64,000 nt of DNA. Origin: Lycorma delicatula (Eukaryota; Arthropoda; Insecta; Hemiptera; Fulgoridae). The notes beneath the pieces are model-generated. The model was given only the letters and a program-made list of their open reading frames with translations, ran no database searches and was not told the DNA's origin. Position 1 is the stretch's first letter; each line of letters starts with the position of its first letter. Position numbers and translations under genes: made by a program. The DNA is taken from contig NC_134465.1 in assembly GCF_047948215.1 (NCBI RefSeq), positions 44,750,446 through 44,814,445 on the forward strand. The letters are read 5' to 3'. Below, piece after piece: positions 10,327-21,175 of this stretch.

Positions 10327-11620
10327 CGAGGTGTGTGAGAAAAGTAATGAGACTGCCTTTTTAATTACCACAGTTTTTATTTTTTTCAAACAATAATATT
10401 ATCCCCTTCAAAGTAGTTCCCTTTGGCAGCTATACACCGGCAGAGTCATTGTTCCCACTCCTGGTAGCAGCGCTGGAAGGCTTCAACTGGTAGGAGGGCT
10501 TTTAACCGGCCGGTCACAGTCTTTTGAATGTTCTCCAGAGTTCCAAAATGATGTCCTTTTAAGACACGTTTCAATTTCGGGAAAAGGAAAAAGTCACAAG
10601 GACTCAAATCAGGTGAATAAGGAGGTTGAGGAACAGTAGGAATGCGTTTTGAGGTAAAAAATTCCCTGATGGAAATGGCCGTGTGACATGGGGCATTCTC
10701 ATGATGAAGCATCCACTTGTCTGCAATGTCTGGTCTCACGCGAATCGTTTTTTTCCTGAGCCTTTCAAGGACACCTTTGTAAAACACTTGGTCGACAGTT
10801 TGTCCTGGAGGAACAAATTCTTTATGTACGATACCCCTACTGTCAAAAAAGCAAATCGGCATGGTTTTGATCTTTGATTTGCTCATTCGACATTTTTTTC
10901 GGTCGAGGAGATGACGGAGTGTTCCAGTCTTCGCTTTGCGACTTTGTTTCAGGATCGTACTCAAATATCCAGGACTCATCGCCTGTGATCACACGATTGA
11001 AGAATTCTTGGTCGTTGTCAATCCTCTCAAGATCAACGCACACGTTTCTTCGATAGTCCTCTGTTCCGTTGTGAGATTTTTCGGCACCAATTTCGCACAA
11101 ACCTTTTGCATGTCCAAATCGTCTGTCATCAAAATTTGATGTACAGTGAAAGCGTTTAAATTTCAACTGTTCACTCATCATCCTTATTGTTAAACGACAG
11201 TCTGATCTCACAAGAACTCTCACACGCTCAACGTTTTCGACAGATTTTGAAGTTGAAGGTCTCCCTGAGCGAGGTTGATCTTCAACGTGTTCTCGGCCTT
11301 CCAAAAATGATTTGTGCCAGCGGAAAACTTGTGCTCTTGATAAGCAATGTTCCCCATAGGCCTGTTTTAAGTTTTTAAAGGTTGTTTAACACAAAACTTG
11401 ATTGCATAAGGTCGCTCTAAATTCCGATGCTCCATTTTCGTAACACACAACAAAAACACAACTTCACTGATGCCGCTGTCAAAAATAATGTGTTGGCTGA
11501 ACGTTGTTGAAACTCGTACTGAGCATGTGGAAGGGATGAACAAACAGATCTAGCAGAGACCGGTAGACACAACGTTGCCAGATCGCTCGCAGTGTCCAAA
11601 AAAATACTGACTGATTACTC
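10327..11620 (-). mobile_element. Second mariner family member, right end degraded
   Basis: The left end CGAGGTGTGTGAGAAAAGTA follows a TA at 10325-10326 and is related to, but clearly different from, the terminal repeat of the mariner at 5224. The right terminal repeat is too degraded to place exactly. The distance from the presumed start codon suggests an end near 11605-11640. Confidence 0.8.
10386..11435 (-). pseudogene. Mariner transposase (DD34D type) with stop, frameshifts and an Asp-to-Glu change
   Basis: From the probable start at 11435 (MEHRNLERPYAIKFCVK) the N-terminal domain is frameshifted, then SGRPSTSKSVENVERVRVLV gives the helix-turn-helix region. RVITGDESWIFEYDPETK carries the first catalytic Asp. 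The second catalytic position reads HHENAPCHTA, Glu in place of Asp; the third is YSPDLSPCDFFLFPKLK. Thirty-four residues separate the second and third sites. The frame switches near 10880-10910. A TGA at 10446 (probably a decayed CGA, since RCIAAKGNYFEGDN follows in frame) truncates the C-terminus by about 20 codons. Confidence 0.87.
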
Positions 11621-11639
11621 TAATCATAATTTATATCAA

Positions 11640-12639
11640 CTAAATTTATTACCCGTTGATTTTTTTAATATAAAATTTATAAAAATCAAGAAATAAAAAA
11701 AAAGTGAGGAAAATTTAATAAAATATGTTATGATTAAATATACTTTTAAAATATGTTTTGATTTTTAAATAATGATTAGATTTTTTTCTTATAACGCCAG
11801 AAAGTAAAGGTAAATTTACAGGAAGACGACTTCCAGGACATTAAAATACATTATTTTTAAATTCATAGTTAATACTTAAATTTAAAAGAAATGAATTTTA
11901 AAAAAAAGAAGACTAAATAAGAAAAGAAAACGTGTGAAAAAAAAAGTTTTATTAAATAAAAAAAAAGAACCGAAGATATAAGACAAATGAGAAGTTCACC
12001 CTACTTTTAAAGAAGGAGAAGAAGAAATAAAGTATGATATATAAAAGCAAAAAGAAAGAGAAACGGGAAAAATAAATAGAAATAGAAAAGTGTATTCCAG
12101 TTTCAAGTAAAAGGTTAAGAAGAAAGAACTTTCATACGTTCTATAATGTTGAAAATACTTTTGTATTGTATTTTCAGTTCTTCAATTTTATTAAGTACTG
12201 TTCTATACAGTGCTCATTTTCACTTCTAACTGTGAATGATACATCTTTATTGTTATTAATTTAATTTTCATTCTTGTTTTTACAATTATTAAGAAAGGAA
12301 TTTAACATTACTAAAGTAATAGTTGTTTCATTACACTGTCAAAGAGATTTCTCTTCATTAGAAGTGGAAATTTAAGAGCGTTGTAAATGTTATTTTGTTG
12401 TTAAGATTTAGATTTTATTTTAAATAAAACTGGAATTTATTATAATTTAAAAACAAATATTTAATAAATATCAGCAAAAAAGTTACATAATTTTCACAGA
12501 TTTTTTCTTCGTAGAATTATTTTTCAAGTAGGTTCTTTAATATTATTTGCTTAGTAATTCAGTTGATAGATTGGAAAATCGCTTTAATACATCACCTGAA
12601 CAAAAAAGGAAATAAAAAAAAATCTATATACGAATTTCA
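11640..12639. other. No gene seen
   Basis: Very AT-rich, with purine-rich strings (GAAGAAGAAATAAAG-like) around 12010-12070. No protein similarity visible. Confidence 0.5.
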
Positions 12640-12979
12640 CTGTTGTCAGTACCATACAAAGTTTTGTCACAAAATATTGTTAAATAAATTATAACCGACA
12701 AGGAAATCGGAGAACATCAAGGTGGATTTAGACCTGAAAGAAGTTGTGCAAAGAAAATCTTCAATCTAAAACAAATTTTACTGTACCAAAAAATTAATTA
12801 CAATTTTTATCGATTTTAAGGAAACCTTCGGACTCCATCAGCAGAAAATCTGTACTTAAAATCCTTGAAGAATTGAAGATAGATCCGAAGACAATAAATA
12901 TTATTAAAAAAAACATTAAAAAACAACAAAATCAAAAATGAAATTCTTAGGGGAATTATCAAAATCGTAGAAATTAAAA
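12640..12979 (+). mobile_element. LINE-B copy, left part, split by LINE-A
   Basis: One frame reads EIGEHQGGFRPERSC, then ends near the box before the catalytic site (about 12950). It continues after the inserted LINE-A at 13734. Stops and frameshifts are frequent, so it is long dead. Confidence 0.65.
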
Positions 12980-13722
12980 TTAGGATTTAGAAGAAACAAT
13001 GAACGGCATAGATGAAGTCCTACGCAAGAACTATCGCATGAAAATAAACAAAAGTAATGAAATGTAGTAGAAATAACAAAGATGGACCACTGAATGTGAA
13101 AATAGGAGGAGAAAAGATTATGGAGGTAGAAGAATTTTGTTATTTGGGAAGTAGAATTACTAAAGATGGACGAAGCAGAAGCGATATAAAATGCCGAATA
13201 GCACAAGTGAAACGAGTCTTCAGTAAGAAATATAATTTGTTTACATCAGAAATTAATTTAAATGTCAGGAAAAGATTTTTGAAAGTATTTGTTTGGAGTG
13301 TCGCTTTATATGGAAGTGAAACTTGGACGATCGGAGTATCTGAGAAGAAAAGATTAAAAGCTTTTGAAATGCGGTGTTATAGGAGATGTTAAAAATCAGA
13401 CGGGTGGATAAAGTGACAAATGAAGAGGTATTGCGGCAAATAGATGAAGAAAGAAGCATTTGGAAAAATATAGTTAAAAGAAGAGACAGACTTATAGGCC
13501 ATATACTAAGGCATCCTGGAATAGTGGCTTTAATATTGGAAGGACAGGTAGAAGGAAAAAATTGTGTAGGCAGGCCACGTTTGGAATATGTAAAACAAAT
13601 TGTTAGGGATGTAGGATATAGAGGGTATAATACTAAAATGAAACGACTAGCACTAGATAGGGAATCTTGATGAGCTGCATCAAACCAGTCAAATGAATGA
13701 AGACAAAAAAAAAAAGAAAAAA
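12980..13722 (+). mobile_element. LINE-A copy nested in LINE-B, with 11-bp target duplication
   Basis: AGAAATTAAAA occurs at 12969-12979 and again at 13723-13733, directly flanking the insert. The insert covers the LINE-A C-terminal part: KIGGEKIMEVEEFCYLGSRI, ETWTIGVSEKKRLKAFEMRC and GRPRLEYVKQIVRDVGYRGY. A frameshift lies near 13390 and a premature stop (TGG to TGA) near 13670. The end is TGAAGAC plus an A-tail, as in the other LINE-A copies. Confidence 0.88.
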
Positions 13723-13733
13723 AGAAATTAAAA

Positions 13734-14790
13734 CTTGAGTAAGGCAAGACGATGGTATGTCTCAGATCCTCTTTACTTGTCCCCTTGAAAGAGTTATAAG
13801 ATGGGACAAAGAACTTAAAAAGTTAAACGTACACGAAAACATTAATATTAGCGCTAAGGCTAAATTCATAAAAGCAAACATTCTGGCTTTCGCAGACGAT
13901 ATTGTAATTTTTGCAAGATATATAGACGAAGATAAAATCAAAATCCAAAAACTAAGCGAATGCGCAAGTAAAATCGGTCTTCAAATTTCAAGTGAAAAAA
14001 CTAACTGGTTTTCCGATAACAAAGAGAACCGAAGTCAAACCCTTAAAATTTTCGACAACAAAGAAATAAGTAGATTTCAAAAATTGAAATATTTGGAAAA
14101 AAATCATAACATCGAAATAATGGGATGAAGAATAGACTAAGAAAAATGGAAAGTGCGTATCATCTCCTGAATAATATTAACGGTAAAAAATCCTTGTCAT
14201 ATATGTCCAAATTGCTATAAAAATGTAGTACTACCAGAAGCACTGTATGGGGCAGTTTTTTCAGAACAAGAAATAGCAAAAGTAAAAAAAAAGAATTTAA
14301 AAAAATTTATTGACCAAAATATGAAGATGGAATTTACAAATTGAAAAATTAAAAAGAAATTTACAAACATACAGAAAAAAAAGGGTGCTTAGATTACATA
14401 AAATTACAGAAATAAAAGGGAAAATAACATTACATTTTTATGGATATTTATACAGAATGAACAAGAAAAGATTGAAAAAAAAAACAAATAATAATTTCTA
14501 TATAAACAGGGCCGCAAATACCGACCGGTTTAAAGAAATAGAAACAGATATAAAAACATTAAACATTTCTAAGAATCTGTGTAATGACAGGTATATTTAA
14601 AAAAGTGATCTGAGAATCTGTTTTCAGAGAACTTTAAACTTTTAAAAAAAGTTGAAAGAAGATAGATCGACGGAATAAAGGCGGCAACAACAAAGCAAAA
14701 GAATGAAAATCTTTCGGGAAAAGAAAAAGAAGTGAAAATTATGCAAACGTGATCGGTAGTGGTTGGAACGAAAAAAAAAAATACAATAGA
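13734..14790 (+). mobile_element. LINE-B copy, right part, split by LINE-A
   Basis: It opens VRQDDGMSQILFTCPLERVI (usual form RQGDGLSP.LFN.ALE), then ILAFADDIVIFARYI with the catalytic Asp pair, IGLQISSEKT, FQKLKYL and a C-terminal part near 14385-14600. A terminal basic stretch with ERMK lies near 14700. Several stops break it. Confidence 0.72.
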
Positions 14791-15239
14791 GAGTGTAAAT
14801 TTGATAACATGAAAATGTTTATTAAAAAAGATTTGGGTCCGATTCGACCCTTTTGATCAAATTACTTTTTTACCTTCAAAATTATGCAGTATTAAAAGTA
14901 AAATTTTGAAAAAAATCAAAATTATTAGTAGAAATATTGTCCCGGTTCACCCTCTTTGTCTAATAAATTATCGTCAAAATTATGTTGTACTTTGAGAACA
15001 AAATTTAAATCTAAAATCTAACAGCCAAAAAAAAATTAATTTCTTATGTGTTTAAATATACGTATAAACAACACATACTACTACTAACAAATATTAAAAA
15101 TTAGAAAATATTATTCCCAAAAACAAAAAAACATTGCTTTTTAGTATAGGATAATTACTGATGTAGGATAATTAAGGAGCGTGCGGGTGACAATTTTTTA
15201 TATGATATAATTTTATCAAGTTTTTTTTAATCTATTTAA
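14791..15239. other. No gene seen
   Basis: AT-rich. CAAAATTATG.(T/A)GTA occurs twice about 105 bp apart (14876 and 14976), a possible degraded tandem repeat. Confidence 0.4.
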
Positions 15240-15362
15240 ACATATATGTACCTATGACACTCCCGGTAACGTAAATATTCCAACTCGTGGTCTTACATCT
15301 AAATCGGATCAGCCGTTGAGCTGCTACGATGGTACATACATATAGATATACACCCTAAATAT
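15240..15362 (-). repeat. Dispersed repeat D, copy 3 (inverted)
   Basis: CCTATGACACTCCCGGTAAC, then ACATCTAAATCGGATCAGCC and AGCTGCTACGATGGTACATA are the reverse complement of the blocks at 4385 and 5112. Confidence 0.6.
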
Positions 15363-15589
15363 ATTACACTCGTTTTTGGGAAAAAATATTTTAACAACAC
15401 ATACAGTTTTATAAATGTCATTAACGTAAATGAAAATATATATCACATTAATAAATTAAAATCGGAAGATTGGTTGCAAAGATATAACAATATTTCTGAA
15501 TAACCGTGAACTATTACATCAAAATTATACCTGATGCATACAAAAGTTAGCCCTCAACCTTTTAACAAGTACCCCGTTTGAATTTTGAA

Positions 15590-16195
15590 AATCGGACGAT
15601 TGTTTGCAGAGATATTATTATAAGAGCATCCCATTGCACCTCCCAAAACGACGCCTCAGGGGTACCCCGTTTGTTACCGCCCAAGAGAGATGCGTCCTGA
15701 AGGGCAGCCATAGCAGAAGCGGATGAAGAGCTTCTACACAACCTCTCCTTTTTAAAACTTACAAGTAGAGTAAAATAAACCAGCAATTGCGACTCCTCCG
15801 GAGTAGGGGTCGCATTGCTCCCTCCTTACAGTTAGTGCCCCCTTGTGGCGTATTCCTGCTAGCCTATTAAGCGTTAGCACCGAAAGGACTTCAGTGGACG
15901 GTCTGAAGGGGAATCACGTCGGGAGGACAGGCTTCATAAGCCTAGCCTTCCGCGGTCGGCCCATAAAATGGGTTCGATAACGCTGGTTCAACAACGGATT
16001 GGAATGCAACTAAATCCTTCTTAAAATCACTAAATAATAAACAAAACTTAAAAAAATTAGATCCGCCATTTAAAATAACCCTTTAAAAAAACAAGCCCGA
16101 TTAGATTCATCAAGGGACTCTGTCCAGGTTCTGCGATAAGTAGGGAGCAATAAACTCCCGCCAACTTTGCATTCCATTCCATTCCGTTTGTTACC
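15590..16195 (+). repeat. GC-richer retroelement-like repeat, left of a SINE
   Basis: This block is clearly more GC-rich than its flanks. It continues after the SINE at 16503 and ends in (ATT)n at 16608-16622. A 3' untranslated region of an I- or Jockey-like LINE with a trinucleotide tail is the likeliest explanation; no polymerase motif is visible. A 20-bp-scale motif (AAATCGGA.GATTG.TTGCA) occurs twice just upstream, at 15462 and 15589. Confidence 0.4.
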
Positions 16196-16502
16196 TTTCT
16201 TTCTTTCTTTCTTTCTTTCCTGTTTAGCCTCCGGTAACTACCGTTCAGATAATACTTCAGAGGAAGAATGAGGATGATATGTATGAGTGTAAATGAAGTG
16301 TAGTCTTGTACATTCTCAGTTCGACCATTCCTGAGATGTGTGGTTAATTGAAACCCAACCACCAAAGAACCGGTATCCACGATCTAGTATTCAAATCCGT
16401 GTAAAAATAGCTGGCTTTACTAGGATTTGAACGCTGGAACTCTCGACTTCCAAATCAGCTGATTTGGGAAGACGCGTTCACCACTAGACCAACCCGGTGG
16501 GT
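16196..16502 (-). mobile_element. SINE-A copy, complete, 16-bp target duplication
   Basis: CATTCCGTTTGTTACC at 16180-16195 and 16503-16518 is a perfect duplication. The tail (left) is (CTTT)n, i.e. (AAAG)n on the minus strand. The head (right) has B box GTTCAAATCC, palindrome CAAATCAGCTGATTTG and A box TGGTCTAGTGGTGAACGCG. This copy fixes the family length at about 305 bp. Confidence 0.92.
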
Positions 16503-16625
16503 CATTCCGTTTGTTACCGGGTGATAGTGATTATCGGTCCAGCCTTGCACAAGGTGCTCGCATCACCTTATTACTCTAGCCTCATACGCAGTTCCCATGG
16601 GAAGCCCATTATTATTATTATTAAA
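16503..16625 (+). repeat. GC-richer retroelement-like repeat, right of a SINE, (ATT)n tail
   Basis: Continuation of the block starting at 15590. It ends GGGAAGCCC followed by (ATT)5. The trinucleotide tail suggests the 3' end of a plus-strand non-LTR element. Confidence 0.4.
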
Positions 16626-16854
16626 CATAATTTTTTTTAAATTTATTTAATATTATTTTATTCTATTTAACGTAAATTTCATTTTATTATTTTTATGATA
16701 TTATCCAATTGATTCGAATCATTCAGTTCAAATCCAGCTCAATTACACAGTGAAACGGGTCACAGTTCATTAAATCAACTCATTAAAGTTTGTGCTTCAC
16801 CGGCAAATTTCCATTACTATATACAGATATTTATATCTATTACAGATATTTATA

Positions 16855-16975
16855 TAGCCTATGACACTCCCGGTAACGTAAGGTTCCCAATGCAGAATCA
16901 TACACCTAAATACACAGTAGCAGCTGCTGAGCTGCTAATCTGGAGTAAACATTCATATATACTCTCTAACTACAT
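16855..16975 (-). repeat. Dispersed repeat D, copy 4 (inverted)
   Basis: CCTATGACACTCCCGGTAAC, GTAAGG, ACACCTAAAT and GCTGAGCTGCTA correspond to the inverted blocks at 15240, with more mutations in the core. Confidence 0.55.
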
Positions 16976-17196
16976 TATACTCCTTTAGGTAGTACAATAT
17001 TCTACCCCTGCTAAACAAAGAGTCAGAAAATAAAAATAACGAAAACTACCCGTTCTTTTTTTTAATTTTATCCAAAATTTAATGACATAAATGCTCTTTG
17101 TATAGAAGTATTTTTTAAATATTTGCGAAGAATTTATATTGAGTCAATCCGAATATATTGTCGCGAAAAAAAACCAGTACTTATGACTAATAACCT

Positions 17197-17468
17197 TTCT
17201 TTTTCTTGTTTACCCTCTGGTAATTACCGTTTCAGATAATACTTCAGAGGATGAATGAGTGTAAATGAAATGTAGTCTTGTGCAATCTCAGTTCGACCAT
17301 TTCTGAGATGTATGGTTAATTGAAACGTAACCACCAAAGAACACCGGTATCCACAATCTAGTATTCAAATTCGTGTAAAAATAACTTACTTTACTAGGAC
17401 TTGAACTCTTGATTTCCAAATCAGCTAATTTGAGAAGGCGCGTTCACCGCTAGACCAACCCAGCAGGT
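17197..17468 (-). mobile_element. SINE-A copy, complete, 16-bp target duplication
   Basis: TTATGACTAATAACCT at 17181-17196 and 17469-17484 is a perfect duplication. The tail reads TTCTTTTTCTTGTTTACC. The head has lost part of the B box region (deletion next to ACTTGAACTC) and the palindrome is mutated to CAAATCAGCTAATTTG. Confidence 0.9.
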
Positions 17469-17484
17469 TTATGACTAATAACCT

Positions 17485-18337
17485 ACGGCCACAGAAATGT
17501 ATTTTTTGAAAAATAAAAAAAATATTCCTTAAAAAATGCGGAATATTTTTTACGAAAAAATTTTCCGTAAAATTTTTCAGTAAAAATTTACGGAATTTAC
17601 GGGGTGAAAAATACGGTATGCAATTCTCTACATTGGGCATTAATGCCCTTTTGCGAAGTTTACAAAACTCGTCAAGGCTCGTGTTGTAACTTACTTCTTA
17701 CTTAGCTTACTTATAAGCGCATTATATAATACATTACTTTATAACAAAGTGTTTGTATAACCGTTAAATAATTAAGCACTGACAACCAAAAAATTTTTGT
17801 ATAAAGCAGTTAATGATTACGTTTCCTTATTTACTACAAAAGATTAAAATGTAATAAGGGTCTATACGGGAAAAAATTGTTGCACTATTATAAAATATTC
17901 TGGTCTACCCGTTATACGAGTAAAAACGGGGTGAGTTCATTTTTTTAACCGTAAAACACGGTGAAGCATAGTTTAGAATATTTATTACTATTATAAACGA
18001 CCGTGAGAATGTCAACCGGTGTAGTAACCGGAACAAAATCATCATAAACAGGCAAGACATGTAACTTATGTCAAGCAAGTTGTAATATTATGCATAATTC
18101 ATACGCGTATAATACAATAACAATTTAGAGTACATATGGTGGTTACGTCACCATAACATTCGTACGTAATAATCGCACAAATATGTGACTTGTTAATATA
18201 TGCAACTGCAATATCTGCAACTAATCATCTTGTTAACCTAATTAATTCCCAGTCAAACACACACAAATATAGAGAATTAAACAAACAAGCAATGCGAAAT
18301 CCATATGCGTATATAATTCCACATGTTCGTATGTGTG
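17485..18337. other. No gene seen; small palindromes
   Basis: The perfect 14-bp palindrome GGGCATTAATGCCC is near 17635, and several ACGGAAT/ATTCCG(T) inverted pairs lie at 17520-17610, so that stretch could fold. No coding signal. Confidence 0.45.
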
Positions 18338-18717
18338 ATGTATACAGAGTGTGTCACGAAGTTCTCCTGAGACTTTCTAATCGTAAAAAAAAGAAAAAAA
18401 GTAAATATAAACATATGTACTAAAATGCTATGTTTGCGAGTTACGGCTAGTGAAAGATTTGGCTGCTCCGATTTCAGCTGTCCCGGTGAAATGAAGTCGT
18501 ACTGACATTTTTAGGGTTTAATTAAGGGACAGAATTAGTGATTTCTAGTTTTTAACTTGATTTCTGGTTTTTAACCTGAAAAAATCGAATAAAATATATC
18601 CCAAACCGTATCTACGGTATATTTTCAGAAATTTGGGGTGAAAAGCAATAAATTGGGGTAAAAAAACCCTGTTTTTTTTTTAATATTTGACATACAATAA
18701 TTTTCTTAAATGGATAA
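18338..18717 (+). repeat. Dispersed repeat E, copy 2, with Helitron at its right end
   Basis: It starts TATACAGAGTGTGTCACGAA (CAGGGTGT-like ends are common in DNA-element repeats). It carries the CGAGTTACGGCTA to ACATACAATAA blocks shared with 4600-4860. Confidence 0.5.
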
Positions 18718-19588
18718 TCTATATATATAAAAATGAATGTTTGTCTGTCTGTATGTCTCTTATACCTTCCTAAACCGTTCATCCGATAGCGATGAAACTT
18801 TGGGGAATGGTTGGGTGCATGCCAGGGAAGGTTATTGAATTAGTTTGGACCCACTAGGTGGCGCAGGGGTCGAGATATTTTGAAAAATTGTATTAATGGT
18901 TCAATTTGGCTCATATTCAGAATACATATTAGTTACGTGAAAATATATATTTTTGCAAAAAATGGATGCGCTAGATGGTGCTGAGGTCAAGATATTTCAA
19001 AAAATTGTATTTATGGTCCAATTTGTTTCATATTCAGAATATGTGTTACTTACATGAAAAGAAATACCTCTGTAAAAAATGGACCCGCTAGATGGCGCTG
19101 AAATTAAGATAATTGGAAAAATTGCATTTATGGTCTGATTTAGCTCATATTCAGAATATATATTAGTTACATGAAAAGAAAAACTTTTGCAAAAACTATA
19201 CCTGTTAGGTGGCGCTGGTGTCGAGATATTTATGAAACAAAAAAGAAATAAACAATTGACTTTCTTCTTCTATATATATAAGGCAATGTTCATATATGTG
19301 TCTGTTATAGACTAAAAAACTATTGCACTGATTTACAAACAGGGGAATAAGGTAAAAGGGGAAATGACAAATAAGAAAAGGGAAATAGGGAAAGGAGGAA
19401 AGGAAACATAGTAAAAAGGGAAGTAGGGAAAAAGGGAAATAGGGAAAAGAAATAAAGTGAAAGGTTAAATTTTGTTAAGTTCTGTAATGTTCATTTTTTT
19501 TATGTTTATCAAACTTTCAACTTTATTCATTTAATCTAGATAAATATACTTAAATCTAGCCATAGCAAAGAATTTCTGGGTCTGCTAG
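18718..19588 (+). mobile_element. Non-autonomous Helitron-like element
   Basis: It begins TCTATATATATAAAAATGAA and ends GGGTCTGCTAG. TC at the 5' end and CTAG at the 3' end are the Helitron termini, and insertion is between A (18717) and T (19589), with no duplication, as known for Helitrons. The 5' part contains TGTCTGTCTGTATGTCTC and CCTAAACCGTTCATCCGATA. No Rep/helicase coding is present. No clear 3' hairpin was seen, which lowers certainty. Confidence 0.65.
18845..19240 (+). repeat. 117-bp tandem repeat, about 3.4 units, inside the Helitron-like element
   Basis: The motif CTAG(G/A)TGGCGC recurs at about 18854, 18971, 19088 and 19205, each 117 bp apart. Each unit also has GAGATATTT..AAAATTGTAT, CATATTCAGAATA and TTAC.TGAAAA. 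Units differ by a few substitutions. Confidence 0.8.
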
Positions 19589-19724
19589 TAAACATATAAA
19601 ACTTTTAAACAAAACTAGTAGTTAAGAAATACAAAATTTATAAAACAATATTTTAGTTGAGTATATTCAATAATAATTTACACACGTAAAATGAAATAAT
19701 TATGTAAAAAACAAAGGGACATCT

Positions 19725-20310
19725 CGGAAGGTGTCGGGTTAGACAGGCTCACGGCTGAGCGCTTTCGGGGTCTCCTGAGCATCTGGAGGTCGATTTGGTG
19801 CGATGAAACCGTGGGCACTCCGTTTGTAGTGCCCGATGGCACCTCTTGGTGTTACATCAAAGAAAGATAGTCTCCGTTTGGTCAGTACTGTGTTTTGACA
19901 GTATTGTTGGGTGTTTCTTGTAATTTTATTGCATTTCATGTGATGTGTGTGTGTGTTTTGTTGTTCCTTGATCTGTTTGGTGTTTTTGAACATGGTTGTT
20001 GATCTTTTTGGCTTAATTTGTTTTCTGTGTGTGACTTTTGAGTTTTGTTTTGTGGTGAGGGCGTGTTTGTTTGGGTGTTCTCTGTGGTCTCTTGCGGTGA
20101 CTGTGTGTGTGTGTATGGGCATTTTCCCCCTTCCTGAAGTAATGCCATACAAGCAGTTTCCAGGAGGGATGAAGGCTTAGTCAGTAGTGCGTAGAAACAT
20201 ATATGCACTTAATAACATCTTGCGGAATCTGTTAGCAAGCCCAACACTGCCTTGGTACCTTTAAATGGTGTTCCACCATCTCTTTAACAAAAGAGAAAAA
20301 AAGAAAAAGT
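19725..20310 (-). repeat. Strand-skewed, GC-richer block, probable retroelement fragment
   Basis: The plus strand is rich in G and T, with GTGTGTGT runs. The minus strand has a 137-codon open frame (19739-20152) ending FFDVTPRGAIGHYKRSAHGF and NRPPDAQETPKALSREPV, and an overlapping 90-codon frame. A run of A-rich sequence follows at 20285-20310. A leader or first-ORF region of a LINE is possible; no domain is recognisable. Confidence 0.35.
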
Positions 20311-20985
20311 TAGCATGCAGGCATGAACTGAGCTTAACATAAAATGGCATTATGTTTGCAAAATTTTGAGAATATTGACCACAGAAAACTATCTACCCTC
20401 AATCCCTAAAGATATTGATCCCAAAATCCTACCAACAAATTGCCTCATGTACACAATTGACTGTACAAAATTTCATCAAAATCTAGTCTAAAGTTATTCA
20501 GCTTCAAACATGTCAACATATATACATATGAATATTACCCGAACTTTTTTTTTGTTTTTGCATCATGAAACGATGAGAAATCCTAAAAACCCCATACACC
20601 ATTTTTTGATTGATTAACACACTTTCCTTCCTCTAGTATAGCTCTAGTATGCCAGAAAAGAAAAATTGAATTAAAATATTCCTGAGAAATTAAAATAAAA
20701 ACAGTTCAATTCATGTAAATGTATATGTATGTATATATATATATATAATTTTTTAATCAAGATTTAAACATTTTTTTATGCTGAGAACCTCAAAACACCA
20801 AGAGATTTATAGGAATAATTTATTTTTACTAAAAACAATAAATTCAATCCATTTCTTGATTAACATGATAAAACACTATCACTATAAAATTAAAATAATT
20901 TTTTTCAAAATCTGAAGGAGATTCGAGAAGATTAAATGAATGGACAAGCTGATAAATGAATGCATAATGAAAAGAATGATTAATA

Positions 20986-21121
20986 AATTGTTAAAACAAT
21001 GGTTTTGTTTTAAAACGAAAATGCTTTAAAAAGTAGAAAATAATTCTTCAGTGATTATAAGATAATCAAAATAATTTTCAACATTTATAAAAAGAAAACC
21101 ATTGTGCGCTCATAAAATATT
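20986..21121 (+). repeat. Left arm (136 bp) of a foldback element
   Basis: The arm from AATTGTTAAAACAATGGTTT to CGCTCATAAAATAT is matched by its reverse complement at 21670-21805. Conserved blocks are AAAAAGTAGAAAATAATTCT, CAGTGATTATAAG and AGAAAACCATTGTGCG. ACAATGGTTTT and AAAACCATTGT bracket the arm internally. Confidence 0.8.
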
Positions 21122-21175
21122 ACTTTGTCTAATCATTTTAATTTATATTCACATTTTTACCTTTATTAATTTTCA

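Noticed and set aside
12916..13747. Minus-strand open frames over 12916-13206 and 13265-13747
   Set aside because: Antisense shadows of the plus-strand LINE-A copy; nearly the same shadow peptide occurs at 7995.
18845..19240. CRISPR-like array
   Set aside because: The 117-bp units repeat over their whole length with no unique spacers; it is a tandem repeat in a Helitron-like element of a eukaryote.
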